From the NCBI GenBank assembly GCA_947631495.1, contig CANRLO010000006.1, forward strand, positions 1 to 40,040: a DNA stretch of 40,040 nt, read 5' to 3'. A program made the position numbers and the translations under genes. The DNA comes from an uncultured Clostridia bacterium. GTDB taxonomy: Bacteria; Bacillota; Clostridia; TANB77; CAG-508. Under the pieces are notes generated by a model. The model did no database searches. It had not been told where the DNA came from and worked only from the letters and a program-made list of their open reading frames with translations. Shown piece after piece: positions 25,963 through 34,531 of this stretch (its first letter is position 1; the number at the start of each line of letters is the position of its first letter).

Positions 25963-27399
25963 GTGGAAAAAGATGAAATTTTAGAAAATATAATAAAAAA
26001 ATATAATCTAAAAAAAGCGCAAGCTATTGATTACGCTTTTTTTAACCAAATGTATCAAGAATATAAAGACCAAATGTCAGCTCAAGAATTTGCAGAACTA
26101 TTACAAATATCAAAAGTTGCCTATCAAAATTTTAAATCAGATAGTAAGAAAAATCCTAATAGAATGATTATTATATTAAAAGATAGAAATTTAAGTGAAG
26201 TAGAAAAACAAAAAAATGTATTACAATTAGTACAAATATATAAATTATATAAAGGACAAAAAATAGACTATGTTTTTTTTACACAAATGCACGAAAAAGT
26301 ACAAGCATGGCTAACAGAAGCAGAACTTTCTAATTTATTTGGAATTAGTGATACTAATTTAAGAAATATAAGACGAGAAGGAACAGCAAGGCTATTTCAA
26401 AATATGAAATTAAATGAAGAAAGCATAGAAAAAATCCGTAAAAGCATTATAGAGCAAAATGAAGGAAAAGGAATTTATTATAAGCAAAATGAACAAAACA
26501 AAGGAAGTGTTGACTTTTTTGAATTATATAATCCTTATCGCATTTATTTTTCTCATAATGAATTTGCTACACTATTAGGAATAAGTGAAAAAAATTTATG
26601 GTATGCTATGCATAATATGGCAAACCCTAAAATAAAAGATACTGAAAAAGTAAAAAAAGTAGAACAAATAAAACAAGAAATTGTAGAAGGAAAATATTAT
26701 AGTAAGGAAGAACTAGAAAGACTATGCAAGCAAGTAAATCTTTCTATTGATGACTTTATTACCTATTATATCAACCATGGAGATTTTTTTGATAGTAGTG
26801 TATATAAAGATGTAATAGAACATAATCAAAAATTGTGGATAGGTCGAACAAAAATAGAAAATAGTGATTTAGAAAAATATAAAGCAATATTGGAACATAT
26901 TTTAGGAACAATAGTAAATCAAATTCAAAGACGATATGGAGACTATCATTTAGAAGAAGACTTAAAATCTAGTATGCTTGTTTATATAGCATATAATTGT
27001 GGAGATTTAATTAATAATTTTCAATATGATGAAAAAGTAATGGAAAGAATGATATGGACAAGAGCAAGAAAATATGCACAAATCACATATATACAAGAGT
27101 ACAAAAAAGAGAGGAAACAAGTAGAATTGCTAGACAATAGAATAGCAAGTGATATTTCCGCAGAACAAATGCAAAGCATTATTGACGTTGATGAGATATG
27201 TACAGAAGAAGAAAGATTAATTTCTATTTTCAAAAATTATTTACAACAAGGGTACGATAAAGAAACAATTATAGAGAATGTATCTAAAACATTTCATATT
27301 GAAAAAACAGATATGTTAGAGATGATGAAAAAATATTTGTTAGAACATGGAAAAGTAGTTAAAAATAAAAGAGGAGAATATGAAGTAGGGGAACAATAA
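25963..27399 (+). CDS. protein with repeated helix-turn-helix-like units and a sigma-like C-terminal region, unknown function
   Basis: The 478-aa protein is not recognised as a family. Three units of about 65-80 residues repeat in the first half. Each ends in an HTH-like segment: LLQISKVAYQNFK, LFGISDTNLRNIR and LLGISEKNLWYAM. The second half contains HLEEDLKSSMLVYIAY with a following aromatic-rich stretch, NNFQYDEKVMERMIWTRARK, which resembles sigma-70 region 2 in pattern only. A final helical part could be a region-4-like HTH. GTG at 25963 is chosen over GTG at 25954, because AGGTG serves as its ribosome binding site. It directly precedes truB (stop and start adjacent). Confidence 0.65.
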   Translation: MEKDEILENIIKKYNLKKAQAIDYAFFNQMYQEYKDQMSAQEFAELLQISKVAYQNFKSDSKKNPNRMIIILKDRNLSEVEKQKNVLQLVQIYKLYKGQKIDYVFFTQMHEKVQAWLTEAELSNLFGISDTNLRNIRREGTARLFQNMKLNEESIEKIRKSIIEQNEGKGIYYKQNEQNKGSVDFFELYNPYRIYFSHNEFATLLGISEKNLWYAMHNMANPKIKDTEKVKKVEQIKQEIVEGKYYSKEELERLCKQVNLSIDDFITYYINHGDFFDSSVYKDVIEHNQKLWIGRTKIENSDLEKYKAILEHILGTIVNQIQRRYGDYHLEEDLKSSMLVYIAYNCGDLINNFQYDEKVMERMIWTRARKYAQITYIQEYKKERKQVELLDNRIASDISAEQMQSIIDVDEICTEEERLISIFKNYLQQGYDKETIIENVSKTFHIEKTDMLEMMKKYLLEHGKVVKNKRGEYEVGEQ

Positions 27400-28266
27400 A
27401 TGGATGGAATAATAATTATTAATAAACCGAAAAATTATACTTCACATGATGTAGTAGCAATTGTAAAAAAGAGGTTAAATGTAAAAAAAGTGGGACATAC
27501 TGGAACATTAGACCCTAATGCAACAGGAGTTTTACCACTTTTATTAAATCAAGGAACGAAGCTTTCAAAATATTTAATTGAACATGACAAAGAATATGAA
27601 GTTACCCTAAAATTAGGAATCAGAACAGACACATTAGACGGAGAAGGAAATATCTTAGAAGAAAGAAAACTAGATTGGAATGTAAATACAATAAAAAAAA
27701 TAGAAGAAGTTCTATTCTCTTTTATAGGAAAACAAAAACAAATTCCACCTATGTATTCAGCAATTAAAGTAAATGGAAAAAAGCTGTATGAATATGCAAG
27801 AAAAGGACAAACAGTAGAAGTACAACCTAGAGAAATTGAAATTTATAGTATAGAGTTAAAAAATGTAAATAAACAAGAAAATGAAATAGAGTTTAAAGTT
27901 CATTGTTCTAAAGGAACTTATATTAGAAGCTTATGCGAAGATATAGCAAAAAAATTGGGAACCATTGGTTATATGAAAGAATTAAATAGAACTAAAGTGG
28001 GAAAGTTTACTTTGCAAGAGGCAATAACATTAGAAGAAATTGAAAAAGAACCAGAAAAAGTACAAGAAAAAATTATTACTATGAAAAAACTTTTTCAAGA
28101 ATTTCCAGAAATTCATTTAAAAGAAGAACAATTGGAAAAATTTTTAAATGGAGTTTCAATTTGTGAAAAACAACAAGATGGAATATATAATATTTATGCA
28201 GAAAACTACATAGGTTTAGGAATTGTAAAACAAAATAAATTGAAAAGAGATATTATATTAGAATAA
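27400..28266 (+). CDS. truB: tRNA pseudouridine-55 synthase TruB
   Basis: TruB converts U55 of tRNA to pseudouridine. The 288-aa protein has the catalytic Asp38 in GTLDPNATGVLP, the GHTG motif before it, the PPMYSAIKVNG segment, and SKGTYIRSLCEDIA. A short C-terminal PUA-like tail follows. The ATG abuts the stop of the preceding gene and uses AGGGGAA within it, so the two are translationally coupled. ribF, which often follows truB, is absent. Confidence 0.95.
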   Translation: MDGIIIINKPKNYTSHDVVAIVKKRLNVKKVGHTGTLDPNATGVLPLLLNQGTKLSKYLIEHDKEYEVTLKLGIRTDTLDGEGNILEERKLDWNVNTIKKIEEVLFSFIGKQKQIPPMYSAIKVNGKKLYEYARKGQTVEVQPREIEIYSIELKNVNKQENEIEFKVHCSKGTYIRSLCEDIAKKLGTIGYMKELNRTKVGKFTLQEAITLEEIEKEPEKVQEKIITMKKLFQEFPEIHLKEEQLEKFLNGVSICEKQQDGIYNIYAENYIGLGIVKQNKLKRDIILE

Positions 28267-28281
28267 AGCAACTTACATTAA

Positions 28282-28315
28282 TGTTATTAAAATCTTTAAT
28301 TTTAATAACACAATT
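28282..28315 (+). terminator. probable terminator of the translation operon
   Basis: The arms TGTTATTAAAA (28282-28292) and TTTTAATAACA (28300-28310) form an 11-bp AT-rich stem, followed by CAATTTTATTTATT. The T run is imperfect. Confidence 0.5.
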
Positions 28316-28446
28316 TTATTTATTCTAGCATAGAATAAGAAAAAAAGCAAATACTAAAAAAAGAGAAAGAAATAGTAGAAAAGAAGAAAAAATAAGATAA
28401 TGGTAAAAAAACTAAAACAAACAATAAAATTGAAAGAAAAAAAGAA

Positions 28447-28475
28447 TTGAAAATCAAAATGTATTATGCTAAGAT
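28447..28475 (+). promoter_or_regulatory. promoter of 6S RNA
   Basis: TTGAAA (28447-28452) and TAAGAT (28470-28475) are separated by 17 bases. The predicted start near 28482 gives a short 5' extension before the 6S core. Confidence 0.5.
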
Positions 28476-28502
28476 AATACTAACAAATAAATAAATACTT
28501 TT

Positions 28503-28695
28503 ATTCCCTGCGTAGTGCGTGTAGATTGGAATTTTATTACCAACAAATAAATTAAGGGGAGTCCGCCTTTGAAAGTGGCGTGTAAGCTTACATTATTTAT
28601 AATAGTAAGAAACCCAGGAGCTTTCAACAAGACACCCACCTGTGCAAACAGGTATAAAAATTTCTTTTCGGTATACGGCTAAGGTGGGGGATATT
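28503..28695 (+). ncRNA. ssrS: 6S RNA
   Basis: 6S RNA mimics an open promoter and sequesters sigma-A RNA polymerase in stationary phase. The 5' side TTCCCTGCGTAGTGCGTG pairs imperfectly with the 3' side ATACGGCTAAGGTGGGGGAT to close the long rod. The strand GGCGTGTAAGC and the phrase GACACCCACCTG are typical of Firmicutes 6S RNAs. The length of about 190 nt is normal. A terminator follows at 28708. The exact ends are estimated. Confidence 0.82.
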
Positions 28696-28707
28696 TTTAT
28701 ATAAGAG

Positions 28708-28730
28708 AAAAAAGGCTATATAGCCTTTTT
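28708..28730 (+). terminator. Rho-independent terminator of 6S RNA
   Basis: AAAAAGGCTATATAGCC followed by five T is a near-perfect palindrome just after the 6S core. Confidence 0.8.
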
Positions 28731-28780
28731 ATTTTATGTTTATTTTTACTAAACAAAAAGAAAAAATAATAAGAATTCTA

Positions 28781-28809
28781 TTGAATATTTATGTACACTA
28801 TGATATAAT
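28781..28809 (+). promoter_or_regulatory. sigma-A promoter of the vWA/DnaJ-like pair
   Basis: TTGAAT (28781-28786) and TATAAT (28804-28809) are separated by exactly 17 bases, about 70 bases before the vWA start codon. Confidence 0.75.
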
Positions 28810-28878
28810 ACACGCGTAACAAAGTATTTGAAGAAGCATTTGCTTTCATATCAACCTATATTAAGGAGGATTTTCAGT

Positions 28879-29685
28879 ATGAACAAAGAAGGCACAATGG
28901 GTAAACCTGATAATGGTACATCTAAACTAGCGTTATTACGCCAAAATAGAAGTATCCAGAAACAAGAAGTCAACATAGAAAAAGCAATTGATGGCTATGT
29001 TTCCTCAATTGATAGTCAAACATTAATAGAAGAAATTGCACGGAATTCATCTATTGTAAATTTGATTATTGATTGTAGTGGTTCTATGGAAGGAACATCG
29101 CAAGTAATTGCACGGGAAATCAATAGATTTGCTATAAGGCAGGCAGCCAAAATTTACACAACAAAGATTTCCCTTACTGTATTTGACGATGAGGTTTATC
29201 AAAAATTCGGTAAACAAAATGTAAAACAATTCGTACCTATTCAACCATGGAGTTGCAATGGAGGAACCAACATTTATGATGCACTATTTAGCGCTATCAC
29301 TCCAGTTCTTAAAACAGATGCCAACCACAAACTACACTTACTAATAACAGATGGACAAAATGGAAGTAGTAGACACACACAAGAAGAAGTATATCAATTA
29401 ATTACAAGTAGGATACAAAGTGGTGAGCATATTTTCTTATTGTACAATAATGAGTATGAAAGTGGTGCTAAAGAGTACGCATTAGAACTTGGAATAAAAT
29501 CTAATAATGCCGTGAACTTCAATCGGAATGGAGATGGAATCAAAATCATTTTTCAGACAATTGAAGATTTATTAGATGGACTTCGTACAAAAGGAACAGT
29601 TCCTGAAGATTGGGCAAAAGCAATCACAGCACATGCAGCTAATCCATTTGGCATTAAAGCAAGAGAAACGTTGTACTTGGAGTAA
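28879..29685 (+). CDS. von Willebrand factor A domain protein (TerY/CoxE-like)
   Basis: This 268-aa cytoplasmic protein is a single vWA domain (about 50-225), with a complete metal-ion-dependent adhesion site: DCSGS, the conserved Thr in NGGTNIYDA and the Asp in LITDGQNGS. Such proteins bind partner proteins through a Mg-bridged contact. The frame opens at 28828, but the ATG at 28879 has AAGGAGG 9 bases upstream. Its codon use differs from neighbours, with three CGG codons (29041, 29113, 29524), suggesting transfer. It is paired with the DnaJ-like gene that follows after a long hairpin. Confidence 0.85.
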   Translation: MNKEGTMGKPDNGTSKLALLRQNRSIQKQEVNIEKAIDGYVSSIDSQTLIEEIARNSSIVNLIIDCSGSMEGTSQVIAREINRFAIRQAAKIYTTKISLTVFDDEVYQKFGKQNVKQFVPIQPWSCNGGTNIYDALFSAITPVLKTDANHKLHLLITDGQNGSSRHTQEEVYQLITSRIQSGEHIFLLYNNEYESGAKEYALELGIKSNNAVNFNRNGDGIKIIFQTIEDLLDGLRTKGTVPEDWAKAITAHAANPFGIKARETLYLE

Positions 29686-29689
29686 TTAG

Positions 29690-29742
29690 TTTTTGAGTAG
29701 AGCACTGTAAAACAACTATTTTGACAGTGCTCTACTCAAAAA
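29690..29742 (+). repeat. perfect 19-bp hairpin between the vWA and DnaJ-like genes
   Basis: The arms TTTTTGAGTAGAGCACTGT (29690-29708) and ACAGTGCTCTACTCAAAAA (29724-29742) are exact complements with a 15-base loop. No T run follows on the plus strand. It could be an RNase III-type processing site or set the ratio of the two proteins. A partial terminator role is possible. Confidence 0.75.
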
Positions 29743-29763
29743 TAACCAATAGGAGGAAAAAGA

Positions 29764-32481
29764 ATGACGTATTATGAAGTTTTAGGTGTTGACCGGAACG
29801 CAAATGAAAAAACCATAAAAGCAGCACACAGAAAGCTTTCAAAGAAATGGCATCCGGATACAGCTCAAGCCCGAGGTGAAGAAGAGGAATTTGCAAAGAA
29901 GCAAATGCAAAAGATTAATGAAGCATATGCTACATTAATTGATCCAAAGAAACGGGCTATGTATGATGCACAAAATCCGGTTTCTACAAATGTTTATGAG
30001 TATTATGCTAAAAAGCAACACAAAGCAGAAACTGGTAAGAAGAAAACAGATGTAGAAATAGAAAAAGAAAAGCAACGAAAAGCCGTTTTACAGTTTTTGG
30101 ATGTAGAATTTCAACACAAAGATGAAATACTAGAAATGTTTGCTGAACTTGCTACTGGTGCAGTCAATTATACATTTTCTGAGGAAGAATATTTGGAATA
30201 TCGTGAATTAATACTTGAAGAACAGCAAGATTGTATTAAAAAAATTCAAGAGATTGTTGCAGTAGCAAAGAAGAAACAAATTACCGGCTTGGAGATAAAC
30301 TTTAGGCAGGCAGAAAAAGTAGTAAAAGAACTAACGAGAAAAGGTAACGAAACACCAAAGTCATTAAAAGAGGCTCATTATGTAGAAGAAACCAGAATGT
30401 TAACGAAGAAGATTCACAATTTAATGAATGGTTTTCGTGACAGAGTTAATTCTATAACTGAATTTGATTTATTAGATAAAACCTGGGAATTTACAAACGA
30501 TGAAGAGTTGAATTTTGTTCGTGAAGCACACAAAAATGAGGTGATAAAACTTTTATCAGACATACAGTGGATACAAGAGACGGCATCTGCACGTAAAATT
30601 AAAATTGGATTAATCAATATGTCAAACTCGAGAAAATCATATGATAGGGAAGAAATTACTCTTGATGAGTGTAAAAGCCGAGTCGAAAACTGCAAACAAG
30701 TTCTTAACTTAAATTTGCAAGAGTTACGTGAAAAGTTTTGGCAGGAGAGGTGCAGATATGTAAAAGATGAAACAGGAAAAACTGTTTTAGATGGAATGAA
30801 GTTAATGTGGCAAGCAGTACGGTATGAAGGAACTTTTATCTGTCCTCCAAACATAGAGAAGATTGGATACTATGCTCTATATTGGTTAAGTCATATTAAT
30901 TCTGTTTCCATTCCAGTTCACCTTATAAACACCGATACTACAATAAAATTGCCACATGAAGGTGCATTAAAACATCTTATCTTTACTTTTGACAAACAAC
31001 AACAGGTAGTAGATATTTCAAAAATTGATGCTGAAATCATCACTAAAAAAGGCGATTATATCTGCGTAAGCGGCGGATCATTTTCAGATCATACGTTTGC
31101 ACTTGTTGATGCGGAAGGTGTATATGTTTATGATAATAAGAAACTATGCAAGTTAAGTGGTGTCAAAAGTATGAATGAACTTGAAAAATTAAGTAGTTTG
31201 TGGCGCTCATACTCAGACTGGAAAAATTACCAGTTACAAATTCACGCATGGGCACAGGTAGCCAAAAAACTTCCTTATCCTGAACTGATGAGGTATCTTC
31301 CTGCTTCGACTGAATTCATCAAGAAATGGGTTAAACTAGACAAAACGAATTTTGACAATGTCTTCTTATCAAGTGATGAAAAAACAAGAACAAGAGTCAT
31401 TCGTTTATACATCGCTCTTGGTGCATTAAATGGAGACTATTGTCATGCACAGGCAGAGTGGTTAATTTCAAGGTTAAATGTCAGTAAAATGTACCGTTCA
31501 AGGTTGGAGCGCAGTTTCAAAGAAGTAGAAATGAATCAAGATCCTATGTTTTATGTTCCAACATCAGCCGTCAATTTGGTCCAAGAGAATATCAACAATC
31601 AGGAATTTTTACCTTATATTTTTGCCTTCTTAGAAGGAAATAAAATATTCCAAACGGAGGCAAAAAAGGCCAATGTTGCTCTTTCACCAGAATTTATTAT
31701 GAAGACTGCTCCACAGTATATATTCCATAAGAAAGTTGATGTTATAACAGACTTTGTGAAAGAACTGTTTGAAGCAGAACAGAATATTGAAGGGAAAGTT
31801 GCTGAAAAAATTCTTGATTTGTACAATGTTGTGCAAAGAAAATTAGGAGGAGGTTTAGACAAAAATATTATTACAACTGTAGACAAAGGCAAGAGTTCTA
31901 CAATGCACTATCGGTTTTTTGATATAGGAGCATTAGGAACTTATTTAGCACTTGCAAAATCATTCTACTCAAAAGAAGAGTCCCCAAAGTCCAACTTTTA
32001 TGGTGTAGAAGCAGAAAACGTATTTTTATCAAGTAATAGCCATGCAATAGAAATTGTAAATGGCGAAAATAAACGTATTGCCACAGTTATACTGAATTTA
32101 TTTGATGAAGGTGAGTTATTTGCAGATATCATGAGTTGTGAAAACGAAAGTATAGAGGTATTAGAAGCAATTAGGCGGGCCTTAATTGACCAAAAAAATT
32201 GCAATAATATCATAACAGGAATTTCGATTGGTATGAATGAACCTGCAAGAACCACTCGCTACAATAATTGGCGTAGAGTGATTCAAAATGCAAATGAAGA
32301 TTGGGCTCAAAAGGTTAAGTGGATTAAGTTTGAGTACCTTTTTAAAAGCCAAATTCTTGATATTTCCTATAAAGGATATCGTGCAAGGTTTATACTAGAA
32401 GGAAAAGAACAGAATCTGAATCCTCCGAACCCATATGATGACCCAAAAGTAAGCTCTAGAAGAGAACGTTCTTGGTGGTAA
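29764..32481 (+). CDS. large protein with N-terminal DnaJ domain, otherwise unknown
   Basis: The 905-aa protein starts with a J domain (residues 1-70) with LGVDRNAN, WHPD and a KRAMYD end, so it should stimulate an Hsp70-type ATPase. The remaining 830 residues match no family I know. Coiled-coil-rich sequence runs to about 350, a beta-rich section follows (about 360-480), and the C-terminal part (about 700-890) contains ISIGMNEPARTTRYNNW. It has five CGG codons (29794, 29953, 30820, 31912, 32176), unlike resident genes. The conserved KR..YD position uses CGG for Arg, so CGG meant Arg where the gene came from. It is co-transcribed with the vWA gene. Confidence 0.8.
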   Translation: MTYYEVLGVDRNANEKTIKAAHRKLSKKWHPDTAQARGEEEEFAKKQMQKINEAYATLIDPKKRAMYDAQNPVSTNVYEYYAKKQHKAETGKKKTDVEIEKEKQRKAVLQFLDVEFQHKDEILEMFAELATGAVNYTFSEEEYLEYRELILEEQQDCIKKIQEIVAVAKKKQITGLEINFRQAEKVVKELTRKGNETPKSLKEAHYVEETRMLTKKIHNLMNGFRDRVNSITEFDLLDKTWEFTNDEELNFVREAHKNEVIKLLSDIQWIQETASARKIKIGLINMSNSRKSYDREEITLDECKSRVENCKQVLNLNLQELREKFWQERCRYVKDETGKTVLDGMKLMWQAVRYEGTFICPPNIEKIGYYALYWLSHINSVSIPVHLINTDTTIKLPHEGALKHLIFTFDKQQQVVDISKIDAEIITKKGDYICVSGGSFSDHTFALVDAEGVYVYDNKKLCKLSGVKSMNELEKLSSLWRSYSDWKNYQLQIHAWAQVAKKLPYPELMRYLPASTEFIKKWVKLDKTNFDNVFLSSDEKTRTRVIRLYIALGALNGDYCHAQAEWLISRLNVSKMYRSRLERSFKEVEMNQDPMFYVPTSAVNLVQENINNQEFLPYIFAFLEGNKIFQTEAKKANVALSPEFIMKTAPQYIFHKKVDVITDFVKELFEAEQNIEGKVAEKILDLYNVVQRKLGGGLDKNIITTVDKGKSSTMHYRFFDIGALGTYLALAKSFYSKEESPKSNFYGVEAENVFLSSNSHAIEIVNGENKRIATVILNLFDEGELFADIMSCENESIEVLEAIRRALIDQKNCNNIITGISIGMNEPARTTRYNNWRRVIQNANEDWAQKVKWIKFEYLFKSQILDISYKGYRARFILEGKEQNLNPPNPYDDPKVSSRRERSWW

Positions 32482-32503
32482 TCAACCAAAAGCAAAGTGA
32501 AAT

Positions 32504-32551
32504 AGCCTACCAACGTGTGCTTTAATGCATATGTTGGTAGGTTTCTTTTTT
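32504..32551 (+). terminator. Rho-independent terminator after the DnaJ-like gene
   Basis: The arms CCTACCAAC (32506-32514) and GTTGGTAGG (32533-32541) are followed by a T-rich run. It closes the accessory pair. Confidence 0.8.
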
Positions 32552-32639
32552 ATATAAATAACAAGAACTTGCTATTTTCCTTTTTTTATAGTAAAATTTT
32601 TTTAGCCAGATTTGCCAAAAAGAAGGAATGATAGCAAAA

Positions 32640-33473
32640 ATGCAAATAAAAGAATTATTAGAACAAGGAAGAAAAAAGTTAATAAAAAATAAAATAGAAG
32701 ACGCTAGTTTTATTGCAAGAATTTTATTGCAATTTATATTAAACATGCAACAAACGGAATTAATACAAAAAGAAATGGAACAAGTAAGCAAAAAAGAAAA
32801 GCAAAACTATGAAATAGCTTTGCAAAAAATCATCGAAGGAATACCTTTACAATATATTACAAAAAAACAAGAATTTTATGGGCTTTCATTCTATGTGGAT
32901 GAAAACGTGCTAATTCCACAGCCAGATACCGAGGTTTTAGTAGAAGAAGTATTAAACATTGTAAAAAAAGAAAAAAAGGAAAATATTTTAGATATTTGCA
33001 CAGGAAGTGGTGCAATTGGCATTGCACTTGCTTATCATTTAGAAAAAGCACATATTACCATGAGTGACATTAGTAAAGAAGCCTTAAACATTGCAAAAAG
33101 AAATAGTATACAAAACAAAGTATTAGAAAAAGTAACTTTGGTACAATCTGATTTATTAGAAAAAATAGAAGGAAAATTTGATGTCATTGTTTCGAATCCA
33201 CCTTACATAGAAACGAAAGTAATTAGCAGTTTATCAAAACAAGTACAAAAAGAGCCACATCTGGCATTAGATGGAGGAGAAGATGGTTTGAATTTTTATC
33301 GTAGACTAGTAAATGAAGCGCCAAAGTATTTAAAACAAGATGGCTATTTATGTTTAGAAATAGGTTATAATCAAAAAGAACAAGTATTAAAACTTGCACA
33401 AGAGCAGTTTTTAAAAGTAGAAGTAAAGAAAGATTTAGCAGGAAATAATCGTGTTATCATTTGCAAAAAATAA
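32640..33473 (+). CDS. prmC: peptide chain release factor N5-glutamine methyltransferase PrmC
   Basis: PrmC methylates the GGQ glutamine of release factors RF1 and RF2. The 277-aa protein has an N-terminal helical domain, then the SAM motif ILDICTGSGAIGIALA and the catalytic NPPY (in IVSNPPYIE). The ATG at 32640 gives the family-like start MQIKELLEQGRKKL, with AAGGA 12 bases upstream. The ATG at 32628 touches the ribosome binding site and is less likely. prfA, its common partner, is not adjacent. Confidence 0.93.
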   Translation: MQIKELLEQGRKKLIKNKIEDASFIARILLQFILNMQQTELIQKEMEQVSKKEKQNYEIALQKIIEGIPLQYITKKQEFYGLSFYVDENVLIPQPDTEVLVEEVLNIVKKEKKENILDICTGSGAIGIALAYHLEKAHITMSDISKEALNIAKRNSIQNKVLEKVTLVQSDLLEKIEGKFDVIVSNPPYIETKVISSLSKQVQKEPHLALDGGEDGLNFYRRLVNEAPKYLKQDGYLCLEIGYNQKEQVLKLAQEQFLKVEVKKDLAGNNRVIICKK

Positions 33474-33487
33474 AGGGAGGAAAAAAT

Positions 33488-34393
33488 ATGTCTTTTTCGT
33501 CTGAAATAAAAGAGAATTTAAGTAAAATTTCAAATTTAAACAATAAAGAATTAGTTAAATATGAACTAATTGGATACCTTTTAAGCAATAATACTACGTG
33601 TGATAAAAAAACAATTTCCTATGCAACTGTAAATGAATATAATATTAATCGTTTTAGTAAATTGCTTTCAAATCTTAATTTACTTAACTTTCAGATTGAA
33701 TTAAAAGGAAAAACATATCGCATTATGCTACCTAAAATAATCAATATAGAAGAAATTACTTATGAAGGACAAGATATTCTTTTATCTACCTATCATAAAG
33801 AAAAATTAGAAAAGATAGAAAATATAAATGAGCAAGAAAAAATGGCAATAAAAGCATTTATTCGAGGCATCTTTTTAGGAAGTGGAAGTGTAAATAACCC
33901 AGAAAATAAATATCATTTAGAGATGATTCTATCTACAGAACAAAATGCAAAAACGATAAAAAAACTTTTAAAAAAAGTAGCAATTCATATGAAAGAAATG
34001 AAACGAAAAAATGGCTATTCTTTGTATTTAAAAGAAGGAGAAGAAATTTCAAAATTTTTAGCCTTTATTGGTGCCAATTCTGCAGTTATAAAATTTGAAG
34101 AAATTCGAGTACTAAGAGATATGAAAAATAATATTAACAGAAAAGTAAATTGTGAAACCGCGAATTTAAGCAAAACAATTCAAGCTTCTGTAAAACAAAT
34201 AGAAGCAATAAAAAAAATACAAAAAGAAGGAAAATTTGAAAATTTATCAGAATCACTAAAAGAAATTGCTATCTTACGTTTAGAAAATCCAGATGCTACG
34301 TTAATAGAATTAGGACAAATGTTAAAAGAGCCAATTGGAAAATCAGGGGTAAACCATCGTTTAAAGCAATTAGAACAATTGGGTGAAAATTGA
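33488..34393 (+). CDS. whiA: WhiA family DNA-binding regulator
   Basis: WhiA has a degenerate LAGLIDADG-homing-endonuclease fold plus a C-terminal HTH. It affects cell division and chromosome segregation, and sporulation in actinomycetes. The 301-aa protein shows the SFSSEIKENLSKI start, FIRGIFLGSGSVNNP and the C-terminal HTH with LGQMLKEPIGKSGVNHRLK. The ATG at 33488 has GGGAGG just upstream. rapZ and yvcK, usual neighbours, are missing. Its TGA stop (34391-34393) lies in the TTGATACATT end of a REP-like element. Confidence 0.93.
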   Translation: MSFSSEIKENLSKISNLNNKELVKYELIGYLLSNNTTCDKKTISYATVNEYNINRFSKLLSNLNLLNFQIELKGKTYRIMLPKIINIEEITYEGQDILLSTYHKEKLEKIENINEQEKMAIKAFIRGIFLGSGSVNNPENKYHLEMILSTEQNAKTIKKLLKKVAIHMKEMKRKNGYSLYLKEGEEISKFLAFIGANSAVIKFEEIRVLRDMKNNINRKVNCETANLSKTIQASVKQIEAIKKIQKEGKFENLSESLKEIAILRLENPDATLIELGQMLKEPIGKSGVNHRLKQLEQLGEN

Positions 34394-34435
34394 TACATTA
34401 GGGACGTTTCCTTTTGTATCATCTGTTCCAATGGA
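34390..34435 (+). repeat. REP-like copy at the whiA stop codon
   Basis: TTGATACATTAGGGACGTTT (34390-34409) continues with CCTTTTGTATCATCTGTTCC and AATGG. Its first bases match the start of the copy inside the GH15 gene (10061). TGATACA and TGTATCA form an additional inverted repeat. It is oriented opposite to the copy at 34474. Confidence 0.75.
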
Positions 34436-34473
34436 TATTCGCTTCATATTATCATTATAAATAATTATCAATG

Positions 34474-34516
34474 TACCAAAAGGGACAGATTTACCAAATG
34501 GAAACGTCCCCAATGG
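34474..34516 (-). repeat. REP-like copy upstream of hemW
   Basis: TACCAAAAGGGACAGATTTA (34474-34493) continues with CCAAATGGAAACGTCCCCAA and TGG. It differs by one base from the 43-base copy at 11784-11826. With the inverted copy at 34390 it forms a REP pair, and the transcript can fold into a long hairpin. Confidence 0.85.
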
Positions 34517-34531
34517 AGCATAGAAGGGAGA

